From the NCBI RefSeq assembly GCF_029407905.1, contig NC_073624.1, positions 2,492,501-2,556,500 of the forward strand: a stretch of 64,000 nt of DNA, written 5' to 3'. Shown here one piece after another: positions 20,831-32,242 of the stretch. The notes under the pieces are model-generated. The model ran no database searches and was not told where the DNA came from. It saw nothing but the letters and a program-made list of their open reading frames with translations. The stretch is from Bubalus kerabau. Lineage: Eukaryota > Chordata > Mammalia > Artiodactyla > Bovidae. Position numbers and translations under genes: made by a program. The first letter of the stretch is position 1. Each line of letters begins with the position of its first letter.

Positions 20831-22883
20831 AGGAATGTAACACGCCCGCCTCTAGACTTCTCTCAAAATGGGGCCTGCGGGTGCCCCCCCCAACACCAGG
20901 CCTGGCGGGCTAGGATGCTCCTCCACCTCCAGGGTCCCAACAGCGGCTTCCCCAGGCTCAGGCCTTCCCGCGGGGGCTCTGCCCACGGTCTCATCTTCTG
21001 CCCCGACCCTCTCCGCCTGCCCCAGGCATTGCCACCAGACATGTCTGTCCCAACAAAGTCCTACTACTGTGTCACTCCTTGGCTTAAAACCCCACAACAT
21101 CCTCGGTGTTTCCCCAAGGTGGCCCAGACCACTGCCTGCACCCCCTCTTTAGGCACCCCTCCCCCAGCGGTGTCCCACCACCACCTGACACCCAGGGGTC
21201 CTCTGGACCCATTCTCTCCACCCTCCACTTTTCAGCTTTGTTATCTGAATGCTCACATTTCCCCATCAGCAACCAAGATGCTCTCAGCCACCTCTGAGAC
21301 AGAACCTTCCAGAACACCGACAGAACTCGCAGAGTCCTTTGCACACAGCTCCCTCTCGCTAATGAGGCATCTGGCCCTGATTTCCTACCCTGCGTCCCTG
21401 GAGTTGCCCTGTTGGACGCGGATCTCAGGCTCCCTGAATCCAGCAGCCACCCCGCAGCAGCAGGTCGGCCTGTTCTTGGTCCCCCGCCCTGGGTCCCCCT
21501 CTCCCAGGCCCACCCTTTGCCAAAAGGCTGTATTCTCCCCAAACCCCAAGTGGTCCTGTCTGCCTGAAGGTCCCATCTGGCACATCCCCGGAACCCCCAG
21601 AGAGATGCCCTGGGTCAGCCGGGTGTAGAGCAGGTGGTGACTCCAGGTTCCACCTTAGAGACAGGCTGCTTTCTCATTTCTAGAAGCATCCAGGCTGTGC
21701 TGTCTGAGGTCAGCATGGCAGCTCAGGGGCCATGGGGGCCAAGCTGGCTGGATCTTCTGCCTTGACCTCCATCCTCCACCCTCTGGTCCCAGACACCTTG
21801 GGGATGTCCCTGGTCTAGCAGTAGGAAGAAGGAGGGGCAGAGGGCCCCAGGAGGCTGGCTGATCAGTCATCCCCAGAGTCCCCAGAGGGCTTCCCTAGAA
21901 GCCCCTTCCTACCGTGACTCCACCCCCTCTCTGCAGCCCCGCTTTCTGGGAGGAGCTGGGAGATCACAGCTCAGGTTGGCTCCCACTGCCTCTGTTGCTA
22001 AGGAAAAGGGGAGCTGGAATTTGGGGTCCACAGCTGACGCTCTCCAGCACTAGGTGTCAGAGCGAACATGCCTCCACCCCCACCCACGTCTCTCCTGCTT
22101 TCCCATCACCTGCTGCCCGCCCCCGCCCGGCGCAACCCCCACCCCCCGCCACCAGCCTCCACGTCTGTCCACCCCTAGCCTCCTCCCCATCCTCCCAGGG
22201 GTCCAAGTGCCTGTGGACTCTGCCTGGCTCCAGGGGTGGGAGTCTTGAGTCACTGATGGTGGGGTGTGTGTAGGGTGTGGCCAGCATCGCTCTGTGTCCC
22301 AGAGGTAGGGTGGGCTCTGGCTGGGCCTGTTGGCAAGGGGCCTGGGCACAGAGCGTGAGGTATGCCAGGGGGTGCCCCTTCCAGCTTGACTGACACAGGA
22401 GGTACAGAGAGGCGCAGCTGGGCTTGGACAGAAGATTCCCTGGATAAGGGGGCACTTTATGCAGACCAGATCAGAGACAAGGGCATGGTCTGGACCGAGA
22501 AAGGTGGCCGGGGAGACCTGGACCAGCCCTAGGGGCGGGGGCAGGTGCGTGGTCCACCTGTGATCCTGGACGCAGCTCTAGTTGAGCTGGGAGAGGGCCC
22601 CTCCCCACCTCCCCTCAGTCTTGGTTGGAGTCGGGGGAGGCCTTCCCCGATGGACACCCGGGAAGGAGAGTGGTGGGGACTTCAGGGGTGAGCCCATGCC
22701 TGGAGCTGCCCTTCGCCATCTGGGCGCACCCAGGACCCAGGCGTACGCCCCACAGGGGCTAGTGGGCCAGGGTCTCCCCAGCATTTGTCATGCATGTGCC
22801 TGGGCCCTTGGTGTGCACACACATCTGGGCGAGCCTGTGTATGTAAAATCACACAACACACTTGACTGTGTGTGGCTACCCAG
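20831..22883. other. GC-rich sequence, possible L2 fragment
   Basis: 21055-21400 (ACTCCTTGGCTTAAAACCCC, CTCAGCCACCTCTGAGACAG, GAGTCCTTTGCACACAGC) loosely follows the L2 3' text and is at best a diverged L2. The 266-codon plus frame at 20828-21628 spans it and is Pro/Ser/Thr-biased, so I do not call it a gene. 21630-22880 shows nothing recognisable. Confidence 0.4.
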
Positions 22884-22884
22884 G

Positions 22885-22915
<31 letters not shown>

Positions 22916-23102
22916 GCACACGCACGCACGCACACACGCACGCACACACGCGCACACATGCACGCACACGCACGCATGCACACACACGCACACATGCACG
23001 CACACACACGCACGCACACATGCACACACGCACACACACGCACACACGCACACGCATGCACACACATGCACGCACGCATATGCACACACACACACGCACA
23101 CA
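22884..23102. repeat. 219-bp perfectly alternating purine-pyrimidine tract (CA/CG/TG)
   Basis: Every odd position is a pyrimidine and every even one a purine, from 22884 to 23102, without a break. CA dominates, with frequent CG and several CATG and one CATATG steps. Such tracts favour left-handed Z-DNA under negative supercoiling. Frames through it give His/Thr- or Cys/Val-rich pseudo-proteins. Confidence 0.97.
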
Positions 23103-24192
23103 GCACCTGCCCCCAGCCAGGACATGTGGACAGTTCTGTCTGTGAGTGTCTGTCAATCCCAGGGCTGCCAGGATTTGCCCTGACTTTCCCCAATTACGTT
23201 CCTCAGAGAACATTTTATTAAAGACAATTTGTCAGGCCCATCTCAGTTTTTATAGGAGTAACAAGCTCCCTCTTTATCGCTTCCAGAGCATCCTCTGACA
23301 GAAAGAAATATGTTCCCTCCCCTGACCCCCTAGCTCGTAGATCATCAGCGCCCCCACCCACCCCCAAGAGGCAAAGATTGCATCTGTTTGATTTATGGGT
23401 CACGCAGCCTGGCACCAGAGCCTGCCTAAAAGTTGGGAAATATGATGACTCACCGTATTTGGCAGCTCATGCATACATATTTTTTCTAGAACATTCGCGC
23501 TTATACCCGCTATAATTGGGAGCTGTACAATCAGACATTCAGCTGCCAAAACAAAGAGCACAATTCACATCAACCTCCCAGACCAGAAGCAGAAGGAAGG
23601 CAGTGCAGCAGAAAAAGGCTTAAAAGGGTGCAGCACGTGTTTGCAGCAGCCCAGAGACCCCCAGAACACAGCAGGGAGCCCTTTTCTCTCCAGGCTGCTC
23701 GGGAAGGATGCAGGGTCCCGAAGTCAGTTTCTGGAGCTGTCACTCAAACAAGCAGATGCTTCTGGAAGGCACATAACAGGAGGTGGCAGTCCCTCGCTTG
23801 CCTGTAATCCACACTCTAGGTGATGCAGTGATTCTACTGCTACGGGGCAAGTGAGCAAAGCCCAAGAGAACCCACTGAGGCACAAGGGAGTGTGCTGATC
23901 CACAGGAGTGAATGGTTCAAAGGCAGCGTGGGTTGCAGGTACGGCTTGAGGGAGGAGTCTCAGCTCTCACCTGTGTGTTTTACTAACGAGATGGCAGCCG
24001 CATCCTCCTAACAGCCCAGAGGGAACATCAGGTCCCAGCAACATGTCACTGAGTCCCCTCGGCCGCATGGCTCCCTGTCCATCCCTCGTAGCTGGAGAAG
24101 GGGACAACCAAGACCCCCTCCATGCCAGAGTGAGCAGCCTTCCTGAACCCCAGAGCCCAGGCGTAGGACTGGGAGACTGCTCCAGGAAAGAG

Positions 24193-24199
<7 letters not shown>
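23103..24199. other. Unique sequence; candidate regulatory patch
   Basis: No gene supported. An AT-rich non-repetitive segment occurs at 23425-23575; the remainder is mixed. Confidence 0.5.
23425..23575. promoter_or_regulatory. Candidate conserved non-coding patch
   Basis: Contains GATGACTCACC (AP-1-like TGACTCA), CATGCATACAT, TTCTAGAACATTC (HSE-like) and CTATAATTGGG (homeodomain-like). No repeat similarity seen. Function inferred. Confidence 0.25.

Positions 24200-24239
<40 letters not shown>
24200..24239. repeat. (GT)20 microsatellite
   Basis: Forty uninterrupted bases of GT, preceded by GAGTGTGA. Likely polymorphic. Confidence 0.97.
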
Positions 24240-24240
<1 letters not shown>

Positions 24241-24291
24241 TGCCTGACGCTGAGTGGCAGAAAGACTGATTTATGTGACACAGTGTGTATA

Positions 24292-24477
24292 TGAGTGAAA
24301 GTGTTCAACACTCTTTTTGCTGCCATGGACTGTAGCCTGCCAGGCTCATCTGTCCGTGGGATTCTCCAGGCAAGAATACTATATGGGGTAGCCATTCCCT
24401 TCTCCAGGGGATCTTCTCCACCCAGGGATCAAATCCAGGTCTCCTGCACTGCAGGCAGATTCTTTACCCCTGGGTGC
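24292..24477 (-). mobile_element. Bov-tA SINE
   Basis: Antisense: GTGAAAGTGTTCAACACTC, GACTGTAGCCTGCCAGGC, CCAGGCAAGAATACTATATG, CAGATTCTTTACCCCTGG. A short stretch after the CACTC is missing relative to other copies. It abuts the LTR at 24488. Confidence 0.88.
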
Positions 24478-24487
24478 CCCCGCCCCC

Positions 24488-24805
24488 TAATGCCCAGGTT
24501 GAAGTCCTGGTCCCCAGTGTGATGGCGTTGGGATGTAGGGCCTTGTGGAGGTGATGAGGTCATGAGGGTAGGGTCCCCCCAGGGTGGAGTTAGCGTCCTT
24601 CAAGCAGAGGAAGAGACCAGCATGCTCTCTTGCCACCACGTGGGGACATAGCGTGTGAGGAGGTGGCCTGAAGCCACACCAGGAACAGAATCAGTGCACC
24701 TTGGTCGTGGACTGCAGCCCCCAGAATTGCAAGAAACAGAGGTCTGTTTTATTTAGGCGGCCTGGTCTGTAGTGTTCTATAGCGATGGTGGTCCAGGCAG
24801 GCTGA
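24488..24805 (+). mobile_element. MaLR (MLT1-type) LTR, 5'-truncated
   Basis: Sense LTR: GTTGAAGTCCTGGTCCCCAG, GATGAGGTCATGAGGGTAG, GAGTTAGCGTCCTTCAAGC, CACACCAGGAACAGAATC, CCAGAATTGCAAGAAACAG. The 5' terminus is missing where the Bov-tA begins. Confidence 0.85.
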
Positions 24806-25796
24806 CGCAGGCCTGTCCCAGGGAGTGGGAGATACGCCCCTAAAGGACAGCATGAGGTGAGGGGCGTGATCGGGACCAGCCACTGGACACTGAGGGTCCC
24901 TGCCAGGGAGGCAGACAGGAAGCTGGGCCTGAGCACTGGCTCAAGGTCAGTGTGGAAGGGACCAGAGTGGAAGGCGGGGCAGGTTCACCTCTGGGAGGAG
25001 CTGGAGGAAGAGGAGAGGCCAGCAAAGGGGGACGGGTCAGGGGTGGCAGGACCGGGAGAGTGAGCAGAAGGAACGTGTCTGTCCACTGTGATGCTGTGAC
25101 TGGTCAGGGCTGGTCAGTGGCTGGAGGACACTCCTCCCCTGTCCCTGGGCCTGGTTTCACCTCCAAACTCAAAATTCAATTTCTCCAGATCTTAGCCCAG
25201 TCCTGCTTTGCCTATTTTGGGGCCCTGCCCAGTGTGGAACTGGGGCCATCAAGGGGTGAGAAATCACTGCACTTCCCAGGCCTATTTCTCACAGTAACAA
25301 GACATCACTCCTGTACCTGGAGCCACTTCTCAGGGTCTCAATACGTTCGCTTATCAATCTGTACTTAATTGACGTTCATAAAGCGTGTTGGAATCAGAGG
25401 TGAGAACCATCCTTGGAGAGGGGGCTCTGTGGTGAGGCCACCTCTGATACGGGGCTTGGATCCACATCCCGGGAGGTCCCGTGGCCGGACGTGCGGGGTG
25501 CTCACGGCCCCCACCCCATTTCCACATGGAAGTCAGGACCACCGGGAGAGCAGCTGGCCCTGCTCCTCTGGGGGCCCGCAGGCCTTGCTTCGCAGCGGCA
25601 GCTGTAGCGGGAGACGTGCACAGCAGGTTCTGTTATGCAGCCAGGTGCCCAGGTCAGATCCGCTGCCTGTTTGCTCCCACCCTTAGCAAGCACATGGCCG
25701 CCCTGGGCCTGTGATGTGGACTCAGCGAGCACAGCTCTCCAGAAAGGGCTGAGGGGCTGGGACAACGTGCTCAGGAGGGGTGTCACAGAAACTTCA
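24806..25796. other. Unique GC-rich sequence, no gene seen
   Basis: Frames of 100-155 codons exist on both strands but lack domains and overlap the adjacent SINE. Confidence 0.5.
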
Positions 25797-26009
25797 TGTT
25801 GCTGTCCAGTCATCAAGGCATGTCCGACTCTTTTGCAAACTGTATGGACTGTGGCTCGCCAGGCTCCTCTGTCCAGGGGATTTCTCCAGGCAAGAATACT
25901 GGAGTGGGTTGCCATTTCTTTCTCCAGGGGATCCTCCCGACCCAGCAATCGGACCTGGGTCTCCTGCATCGGCAGGTGGGTTCTTTACCCCTGAACCTCC
26001 TGGAAGCCT
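25797..26009 (-). mobile_element. Bov-tA SINE
   Basis: Antisense: TGCTGTCCAGTCATCAAGGC, CCAGGCAAGAATACTGGAG, GACCCAGCAATCGGACC, ending ACCTCCTGGAAGCC. Confidence 0.92.
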
Positions 26010-27643
26010 CTGTCGTGGCAAGTTCAGGCAGCCCTGTTATCCCTCCCATCACTGCACTGGTTTTGTGACTGCCAATGACCCAAAACGGAACCGGCTTGGC
26101 CGAGCCCAGGGCTGACCCTCACGGGCTTGGAGGAGCCTGGCTGCTGAGTTTGGGAAGGAAGGCCTGAAACGCAGAGTTATCACCTGGCACAGGTGTGGCT
26201 TTGGCCAGGTGACTGCTGCCCTCTGCTCCGGGCCGTCTCCTCGAGGGGGAGATCCTGGATTTGCAGACCCCGTGAGGCCCCAAGGGAGATTCAGGACACA
26301 GCGGAGGGGCGTCGCGGGGGGCCTCCCTACCGCTGTGCCCTGGCCATCCCTGGCTCCCCCTCTGCCCCAGCCTCCCTCCCTGCCCGGATGGGTGTGCGCA
26401 TCTTATGTCAGACAGCAGACACATCCAGGCCCCGCCAGGAGAGTCCCCGGGACTCCAGCCGAGCACAGGGGCTGAGAGCACTAGGCCCTCAGCCGCCCGC
26501 CTACTCCTGGCTCTCCTGATTGCACACGTCCTGGGCATCGTTTGTCTCCCTGACTTGCCTCTTCTGAGCAGGGTTCCCAGGTGCCCGCAGGGCCTGGGCC
26601 CTGCGGAGAGCAGTGCCCGAGGCCGAGCCAGTGATGGATGAGGACGAGGCCGCCGTCCCTGCTGTCCTGGGAGCCAGGACGTTGATGGAACGGCCATCTC
26701 ACTCTCTCCAACAAGCAAGGAACAGTGTGAACGGGGGGCCGATTTATCAAGCACGGGCGCTTGTATTCTGCGCGGGCCGTGTTCCCGCTGAAATATGGCT
26801 CCTGCCCGGCTCCGGGCCCACGTGTGTACGATTTTATGATATTTCAGTTTTATGGAGGACATCTCACTGATGAATGTCTCTTAGTGAACGATCATTCTGG
26901 AATCTATTTTGCCTTCAAAAAGGCTTCTGCTGGAATGGACTGGGAGGGGGCGGACACCCTGTGATATATAAATCCACTGCCGGGAGCAAGGAGCTGGGAG
27001 GGAACGCGGCCAGCGAGAGACAAGAAAGAAGCGTGTGAGTCTGCAGCCAAACATGCTCCCTCTGTCACTGTCTCGAGACTGTGGCTAGGGCGGAAGGGGG
27101 ACCCTAGGGTCCAGTGGCCAGAGAGAGCCCCTGGCTCCCCCACCTGCCTCTGTGAGGCCCCGGGCAGCTCACTGCCCTCTGTGGTGGGGCAGGGGTTCAT
27201 TATTCGCACACACCTGCATCCCCTTGTTCTGCGCTGTCTTCATAGCCCCAGGGCTGGGAGGCAAGGGTGAGCTGCGCCTTGAGTTATAAGCGGGGACCCC
27301 GAAGACCGTGAGTCTTCCCTCCACTCACAGTGCTTTCTGCCTGGTGTTTGGCCCAGACGTCCCCAGCTGCCCCGGGGTCCTTAGAACTCAGATTCCCTGT
27401 TTTCTCTCATCTGAGATGTCGATAGCCTCATTCTCTTATGCGTGTGGCCCCAGCACAGCTCCTGAATTCAGAGAATCCAGATCCGGACCCTGGGCTGGAC
27501 TGTCCTCAGGACTGGGCTAAATTGTTTCTGCACCTGATTTAGTGCCCCAGCCTGTGAACGAGGCTGACGGGTCCCCTTTGGGGCTGCAGGGCCTGGGAGT
27601 CCCAGTGTGGGCCGTCCGGCCCTGCAGGTCCACACTCGCATGG
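26010..27643. other. GC-rich unique sequence with a motif-dense island
   Basis: No gene supported. The minus-strand frame 26119-26862 (247 codons) is Arg/Pro/Ser-biased and without domain signal. The island at 26725-27010 is described separately. Confidence 0.45.
26725..27010. promoter_or_regulatory. Candidate conserved element with TATA-like box
   Basis: An AT-richer, non-repetitive island: CGATTTATCAAGC, CCACGTGTG (E-box), CGATTTTATGATATTTC, TTTTATGGAGG, CTGATGAATG, ACGATCATTCTGG, and GATATATAAATCC at 26963-26975 followed by GC-rich sequence. It could be an enhancer or an unannotated promoter. Inference only. Confidence 0.28.
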
Positions 27644-28051
27644 CATGGACCCTGGCACCCTCACGGCATGGACCCTGGCACCCTCACGGCATGGACCCTG
27701 GCACCCTCACGGCATGGACCCTGGCACCCTCACGGCATGGACCCTGGCACCCTCTCGGCATGGACCCTGGCATCCTCACGGCATGGACCCTGGCACCCTC
27801 TCGGCATGGACCCTGGCATCCTCACGGCATGGACCCTGGCATCCTCTCGGCATGGACCCTGGCATCCTCACGGCATGGACCCTGGCACCCTCACGGCATG
27901 GACCCTGGCATCCTCTCGGCATGGACCCTGGCATCCTCACGGCATGGACCCTGGCACCCTCACGGCATGGACCCTGGCATCCTCACGGCATGGACCCTGG
28001 CATCCTCACGGCATGGACCCTGGCATCCTCACGGCATGGACCCTGGCACCC
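27644..28051. repeat. 23-bp minisatellite, 17.7 copies
   Basis: Seventeen full copies plus a partial one of CATGGACCCTGGCAYCCTCW followed by CGG, starting at 27644 with no indels (the partial copy begins at 28035 = 27644 + 17x23). Only two positions vary (C/T and A/T), giving four unit types. Because 23 is not a multiple of 3 and the unit holds no stop in any frame, all three plus frames stay open and encode the same 23-residue repeat. Confidence 0.97.
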
Positions 28052-28155
28052 AGCCCAGCCTTGGGGCAGCAGCTGTCAGCCAGAGATGACCGCCAGTCCC
28101 TCTCCTTCCCGGAAATCGGGGGCCCGGCCCCCGTTTCTGCTTCCTCATCCTCCTC

Positions 28156-28268
28156 TAGGACAGCGGTTCTCACCGCAGGATCCCCAGACCAGAGCAGCAG
28201 CATCTCCTGATAGAAATGAAGACTCCCAGGCCCCTCCCCTGGACGTGGGTCCAGAAGCCCTGGGCGGT
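28156..28268 (-). mobile_element. MER20-like DNA transposon fragment
   Basis: GCGGTTCTCACCGCAGG, CCAGACCAGAGCAGCAGCAT, CTGATAGAAATGAAGACTC, CCCCTCCCCTGGACG match the inverse of the hAT-type MER20 element. Confidence 0.65.
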
Positions 28269-28276
28269 TTAAGAAG

Positions 28277-28850
28277 CTGTATTCGCTTTCTATCACTACC
28301 AGCACAGATCGAAATGTACTCAGAGACTAAGAACAGCACAGACTGATTACCTTTACAGCTTTGTGGGCGGAGGTCTGATCTGGGTCACATGTGTTAAGAT
28401 CAAAGTGTCCTCCTTGGGGACTTCCCTGGCGGTCCAGTGGTTAGGATTCAGCTCCCACTGCAGGGGCCACGGGTTCAATCCCTGGTCAGGGAACCAAGAT
28501 CCCAAAAGCCATGCAGTGCAGTTAAAAGAAAAAAGACAAAAGAGTGTTCTTTTCTGAGGCTCCACGGGAGAAAGGGTTTTCCAGCTTCCAGAAGCACCCT
28601 CATTCCTGGGCTCCTGACCCCTCCCCATCTTCAAAGCCAGTGGCAGGCATCTCTCCGAGCACCCTTCCCCATCACATCCCACATCTCAGACCCCGTGGGT
28701 GTGACTCGCGTGGGACCCCGGACTATCTCCACATTCGAAGGCACTACCTCAACCACAGCTGCCAAGCCCCCTTTGCCACGTGAGGTCAGAGTCGCAGGTT
28801 CAAGGACTGGGGTGCAGATCTCTCCAGAAGGTCATTGCTCTGCTGATCAC
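28277..28850 (-). mobile_element. MaLR (MLT1-type) LTR split by a SINE
   Basis: Left part begins CTGTATTCGCTTTCTATC; right part has GGGTTTTCCAGCTTCCAG, CCATCTTCAAAGCCAGTGG, CAGGCATCTCTCCGAG and CCCATCACATCCCACATC, the usual inverse MLT1 order. A CHR-type SINE sits between them at ~28416-28540. Confidence 0.72.
28416..28540 (+). mobile_element. CHR-type tRNA-derived SINE
   Basis: GGGGACTTCCCTGGCGGTCC, AGTGGTTAGGATTCAGC, GGGTTCAATCCCTGGTCAGG, GATCCCAAAAGCCATGCAG, then an A-rich tail. It lacks the Bov-A body, so it belongs to the older cetartiodactyl tRNA SINE type. Confidence 0.88.
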
Positions 28851-31800
28851 AGATGCCTTCGGGTGAGTCTGATGCAGCCTGAACACTTGAGATATGAGTG
28901 TTGAAATGGATGTCACACCTCAAAGTAAGCTCATCAGAGACACCCTGTCTTATTCACACGCGTGTCCCTGAGGTCGTCTGTCCCCACACCCATCAGATGA
29001 CACAACTTCAAGGAGCGAACGGGTTCACTTATGAACGAGTGAGTGAGTGAGTGACTAAGGAGCCGGCCACCCCACTGTCACACAGCCTTCCATTTCACAG
29101 AACATGCTAGAAAAAAAGAGTTCAGAATCGGGGCCAGAGAGCCTGCCTGGGGCTGCCAGATGAAACCCGTGACTCCCAGTTGAACCTGAATTTTTGATAA
29201 ACACGTTTCAGTATAAGTACGTCTCTTGCAATCCTGGGACATACACATAGTAAAACAATGTCATTTGTCTATTTGATTTTTTCTCAAATTTGACTGGGCA
29301 TGTTATCTCTTTATTGGCTGAATATGGCACCCCTAACCACGGGTCCCAGCCACTCCCCAGTGCTGAGACTCAGGAATCCGCAGTTTCTCTGGAAGACTCT
29401 CTTTCCTGTCTGATGGTCAGGAAGCATCCTTCTCTCGCCCCTGGACTCTCCTGTCCAGTAGGGGTGATCTCCTGTTCATTTCCCCCACTAATCCTGGGAC
29501 TTGAGGGAGCCTTCCTTGAGGAAAACAAGCCAGGGGTGATCTAGGGAGGGTCTACAGCCTGGAAAGTTCTACCAGAAGCGTGTCTGTTGTGCCCACTCAG
29601 AGCACGGGGTTCTCGCACGAACACTGGGCCCCAACTTCAGGAGCAAGAAGAGTGCAGACCCCAAGATCCTGCCTCATGTCTAGCACTCCAGGCACAGGGG
29701 CAAGCACTGGGCGGCCTGGCTTCATGCAGACTCGGGTGGACTCAGAGTCAATGCTGGAAGAGGGGGCTGCCCACAATAGCCGGGACCCTTGCCCATCCCC
29801 GTGTCCTCTGCCTGGAGCTCTGGAGGATGGGAAGAATGCCCACAGCATTTCTGGGCGAGACCCAACAATCAGCTGCTCTCGTGGTTTCTGGGAAATTGTC
29901 CTCCAGAAAAGGGCTAGTGACAATTCTTGATTTCATCTTTGGAGACACTCATGGAACAGAAGCTACATGAAAGAGAAGGCACTTGGACATGTGACCTACT
30001 CTCAGGAAGAGCAGCCTCGGAAACCTCACACACAGCATCGACCGCAGCGTTCAGGACCCACCCACCCCCCTCCTTCCTGGAGCCTTATTATCCTTTGATC
30101 TTTGTAATAATGTGTTTCTTTCCCGGTAATAGGTTTTCATCATCCTCCCAGCCTATTGATTAGAACTCTTTTCTGGGGTTCTGAGATATTGGCTAGAATA
30201 AGGGACAGAACAATTCCGCACTGGGATGCTGTCTCCAAGACGGTGTGCTCGTGACATCCGCCTTGCCCACACAGGGTGGGGCCAGAGGCCTGCGAGAGGA
30301 GGGGCCTGATCACCATTCACGTGGCTGCTGTCTCTGCTCTTCCGCCCTCATCCTTCTGCTTCTGGTTTGGTGAATGTGTGACCACAGCTGCTGGCCAGGC
30401 TGACCCCTCAGGGGGACCCAGGGCCAACAGAAAGGGGGGGAGGTGGGTAGCCACACGTGTCTCCTGGCAGAGATTGGGGTGCAGTGATCTGTTACTGGAA
30501 CCCCAAGTTTAGAGACTCAGGCACAGGATCTCTACCTTTAAGAGGGAAGGAGGGACCCACCGCATGCCAGTGAGGGGACAGTGAGGACTCGTGGACGGTG
30601 GCCCGGAAGGTCCTGAAAGGAGGCGTCTTCAGGTCCCACAAGGCAGAGGGCACAAGGCTGAAAGGCATGACCGTGTGGGCTGCTGTGAAGTCAGGTCAGG
30701 ACGGCCCGGCTGGCGAGCTGGGCCTTGGTCAGTGGAGTTAGAATGGCTGCGAGCTTAGGAGTGTTGAGTTCATGTTAGATTAGGGAGAACTCGCCACTCA
30801 AACAGGCACCGGCGTGACCAGCCCTTACGGTGGACAGGAGAGGCCCTGTCTGGACTCGGGGTGGGTCTGGCTTCACACAGCACCTCCAACTGTCCCCTCT
30901 CCCTCCCTGCAGACAGAAGCTGCCTCAGTGCTCTTCCTATAAACACACAAGCGAGTGGTTTTCTAGCCAATGAGTGAATTTTAAAAAGTAACTAAAGCTC
31001 CCTCCCTGGAACCCCAGGCCCAAAGATTCAGAACCCAGATGTCAAGGTAAAAATTCCGCTTTGCTTTTGATTCCTGACAACACTGAACATATATATATAT
31101 ATTTTGAAATTTCTGTCTCAAAATGCTCAGTGAGACAGAGAACCGCTTCCAAGCACAAGCACGTGGCTCTTCTCGACACCTCTTACAGCAGGGCCCCATC
31201 CATCACTTTCACAAGTTCGATGAAACCGTTGCAAATACGATCAATCATCTTTTTATTGAATTAAGACAAATGGGTGGTTATTAATAGGCTAAGACATAAT
31301 GAGGAAAATGGATCACACAGCACAGAGAGAAGGGAAGAGAAATGCGTATGCACTGAGCTCTCCTTGGAAAGATCTGGAAGCATCTTCAGTAAGGAAAGAC
31401 CTTGGGTGGAAGTCCCCTTCGACTCACACTGAGAACAAACACGAATGAGCTAAGAAATCAGAGACTCTTGGTTGTACCTTTTCTCCACTACCTTCTAGCT
31501 GGGTGATCTTCGGGCAGTAACCTGACCTCTCTGAGCTTCTGTACTCTCTTTGTTGAGGGCACATGGAAAGTGCTTGGCTCTTAGGACGTGTGTCGGGGCA
31601 GGGCTGGGTGCCCCGGGGAGCCTGGGCTGGGAGATGCTCAGTCTGGTTCGACCCGACAGTGTGGATTCTGCAGGGAGGCAGAGGGGTGCTGCCTACAGCC
31701 CTGAAGGGCTGCAGCTAGAGGGGCAGGGAGGGAGGCCTGTGGGGGCAGAGTCAGGGGTGGCAGGGTCCCCCAGAAGTCCCGCCTCTGAGCCGAGTTTCCA

Positions 31801-32242
31801 GGAATCGCCGGGAAGGCGCACAGGATGGAGCAGTGTTCCAAGTGTGTGGTCTTGGTGGGGACGCCTGGTGTCTGTTGGTGGCAGAGCTTCTGGGGAAACA
31901 GCTTGTGTTTATATCAGAAAGAGGAGACCACGTTTCGGGGCAATCACTGCAGCTTGCGAGGTCAAATCAACATGCCCAGCCCCATCTGCCCCAGCAGGGT
32001 GCTCAGCCTCCCTCAGTGCCTGCAGCCTGGAGCCTCCGCGGGCGGTGGCGGGGCTGCAGGGAAGGGCCCCGCCAGGGTGTGGTCAGCAGTGTTTCCTAAG
32101 AGCAGGACGCGGGCTGGCTGTCCCTCCATCTCTCAGGCTGGTTGTCCGTGTCCCACACCAGGCCGGACCCTTCCCTGGTAAACACAAGTGAAGTGTTTTT
32201 CTGAATTCTCTGGGTTGGGCTAGCAAATTATTGTACCTAAGG
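28851..32242. other. Unique sequence, no gene seen
   Basis: Contains a short (GAGT)n near 29037-29055, a short (TA)n near 31089-31101 and a MIR at 31455. Frames of 100-213 codons (longest plus 31550-32191) show no family resemblance. 30080-30190 is an AT-richer patch with TGTAATAATGTG. Confidence 0.45.
31455..31590 (+). mobile_element. MIR SINE
   Basis: CTAGCTGGGTGATCTTCGGG, CAGTAACCTGACCTCTC, TGAGCTTCTGTACTC and GGAAAGTGCTTGGCTC follow the MIR core. Confidence 0.7.

Noticed and set aside
20828..21628. 266-codon plus-strand open frame
   Set aside because: Pro/Ser/Thr-biased, crosses a probable L2-like fragment, no domain, no conserved start context recognised.
22582..23221. His/Thr- and Cys/Val-rich proteins on both strands
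   Set aside because: Translations of an alternating CA/CG tract.
26119..26862. 247-codon minus-strand open frame
   Set aside because: Arg/Pro/Ser-rich chance frame in GC-rich DNA; other frames over the same bases are equally open.
27542..28346. Three overlapping long plus-strand frames (160-233 codons)
   Set aside because: They are the three phases of a 23-bp minisatellite without stop codons; a periodicity of 23 makes all encode the same repeat. No gene signals.
31550..32191. 213-codon plus-strand open frame
   Set aside because: GC-rich, overlapping frames in the other phases are open as well; no family resemblance.
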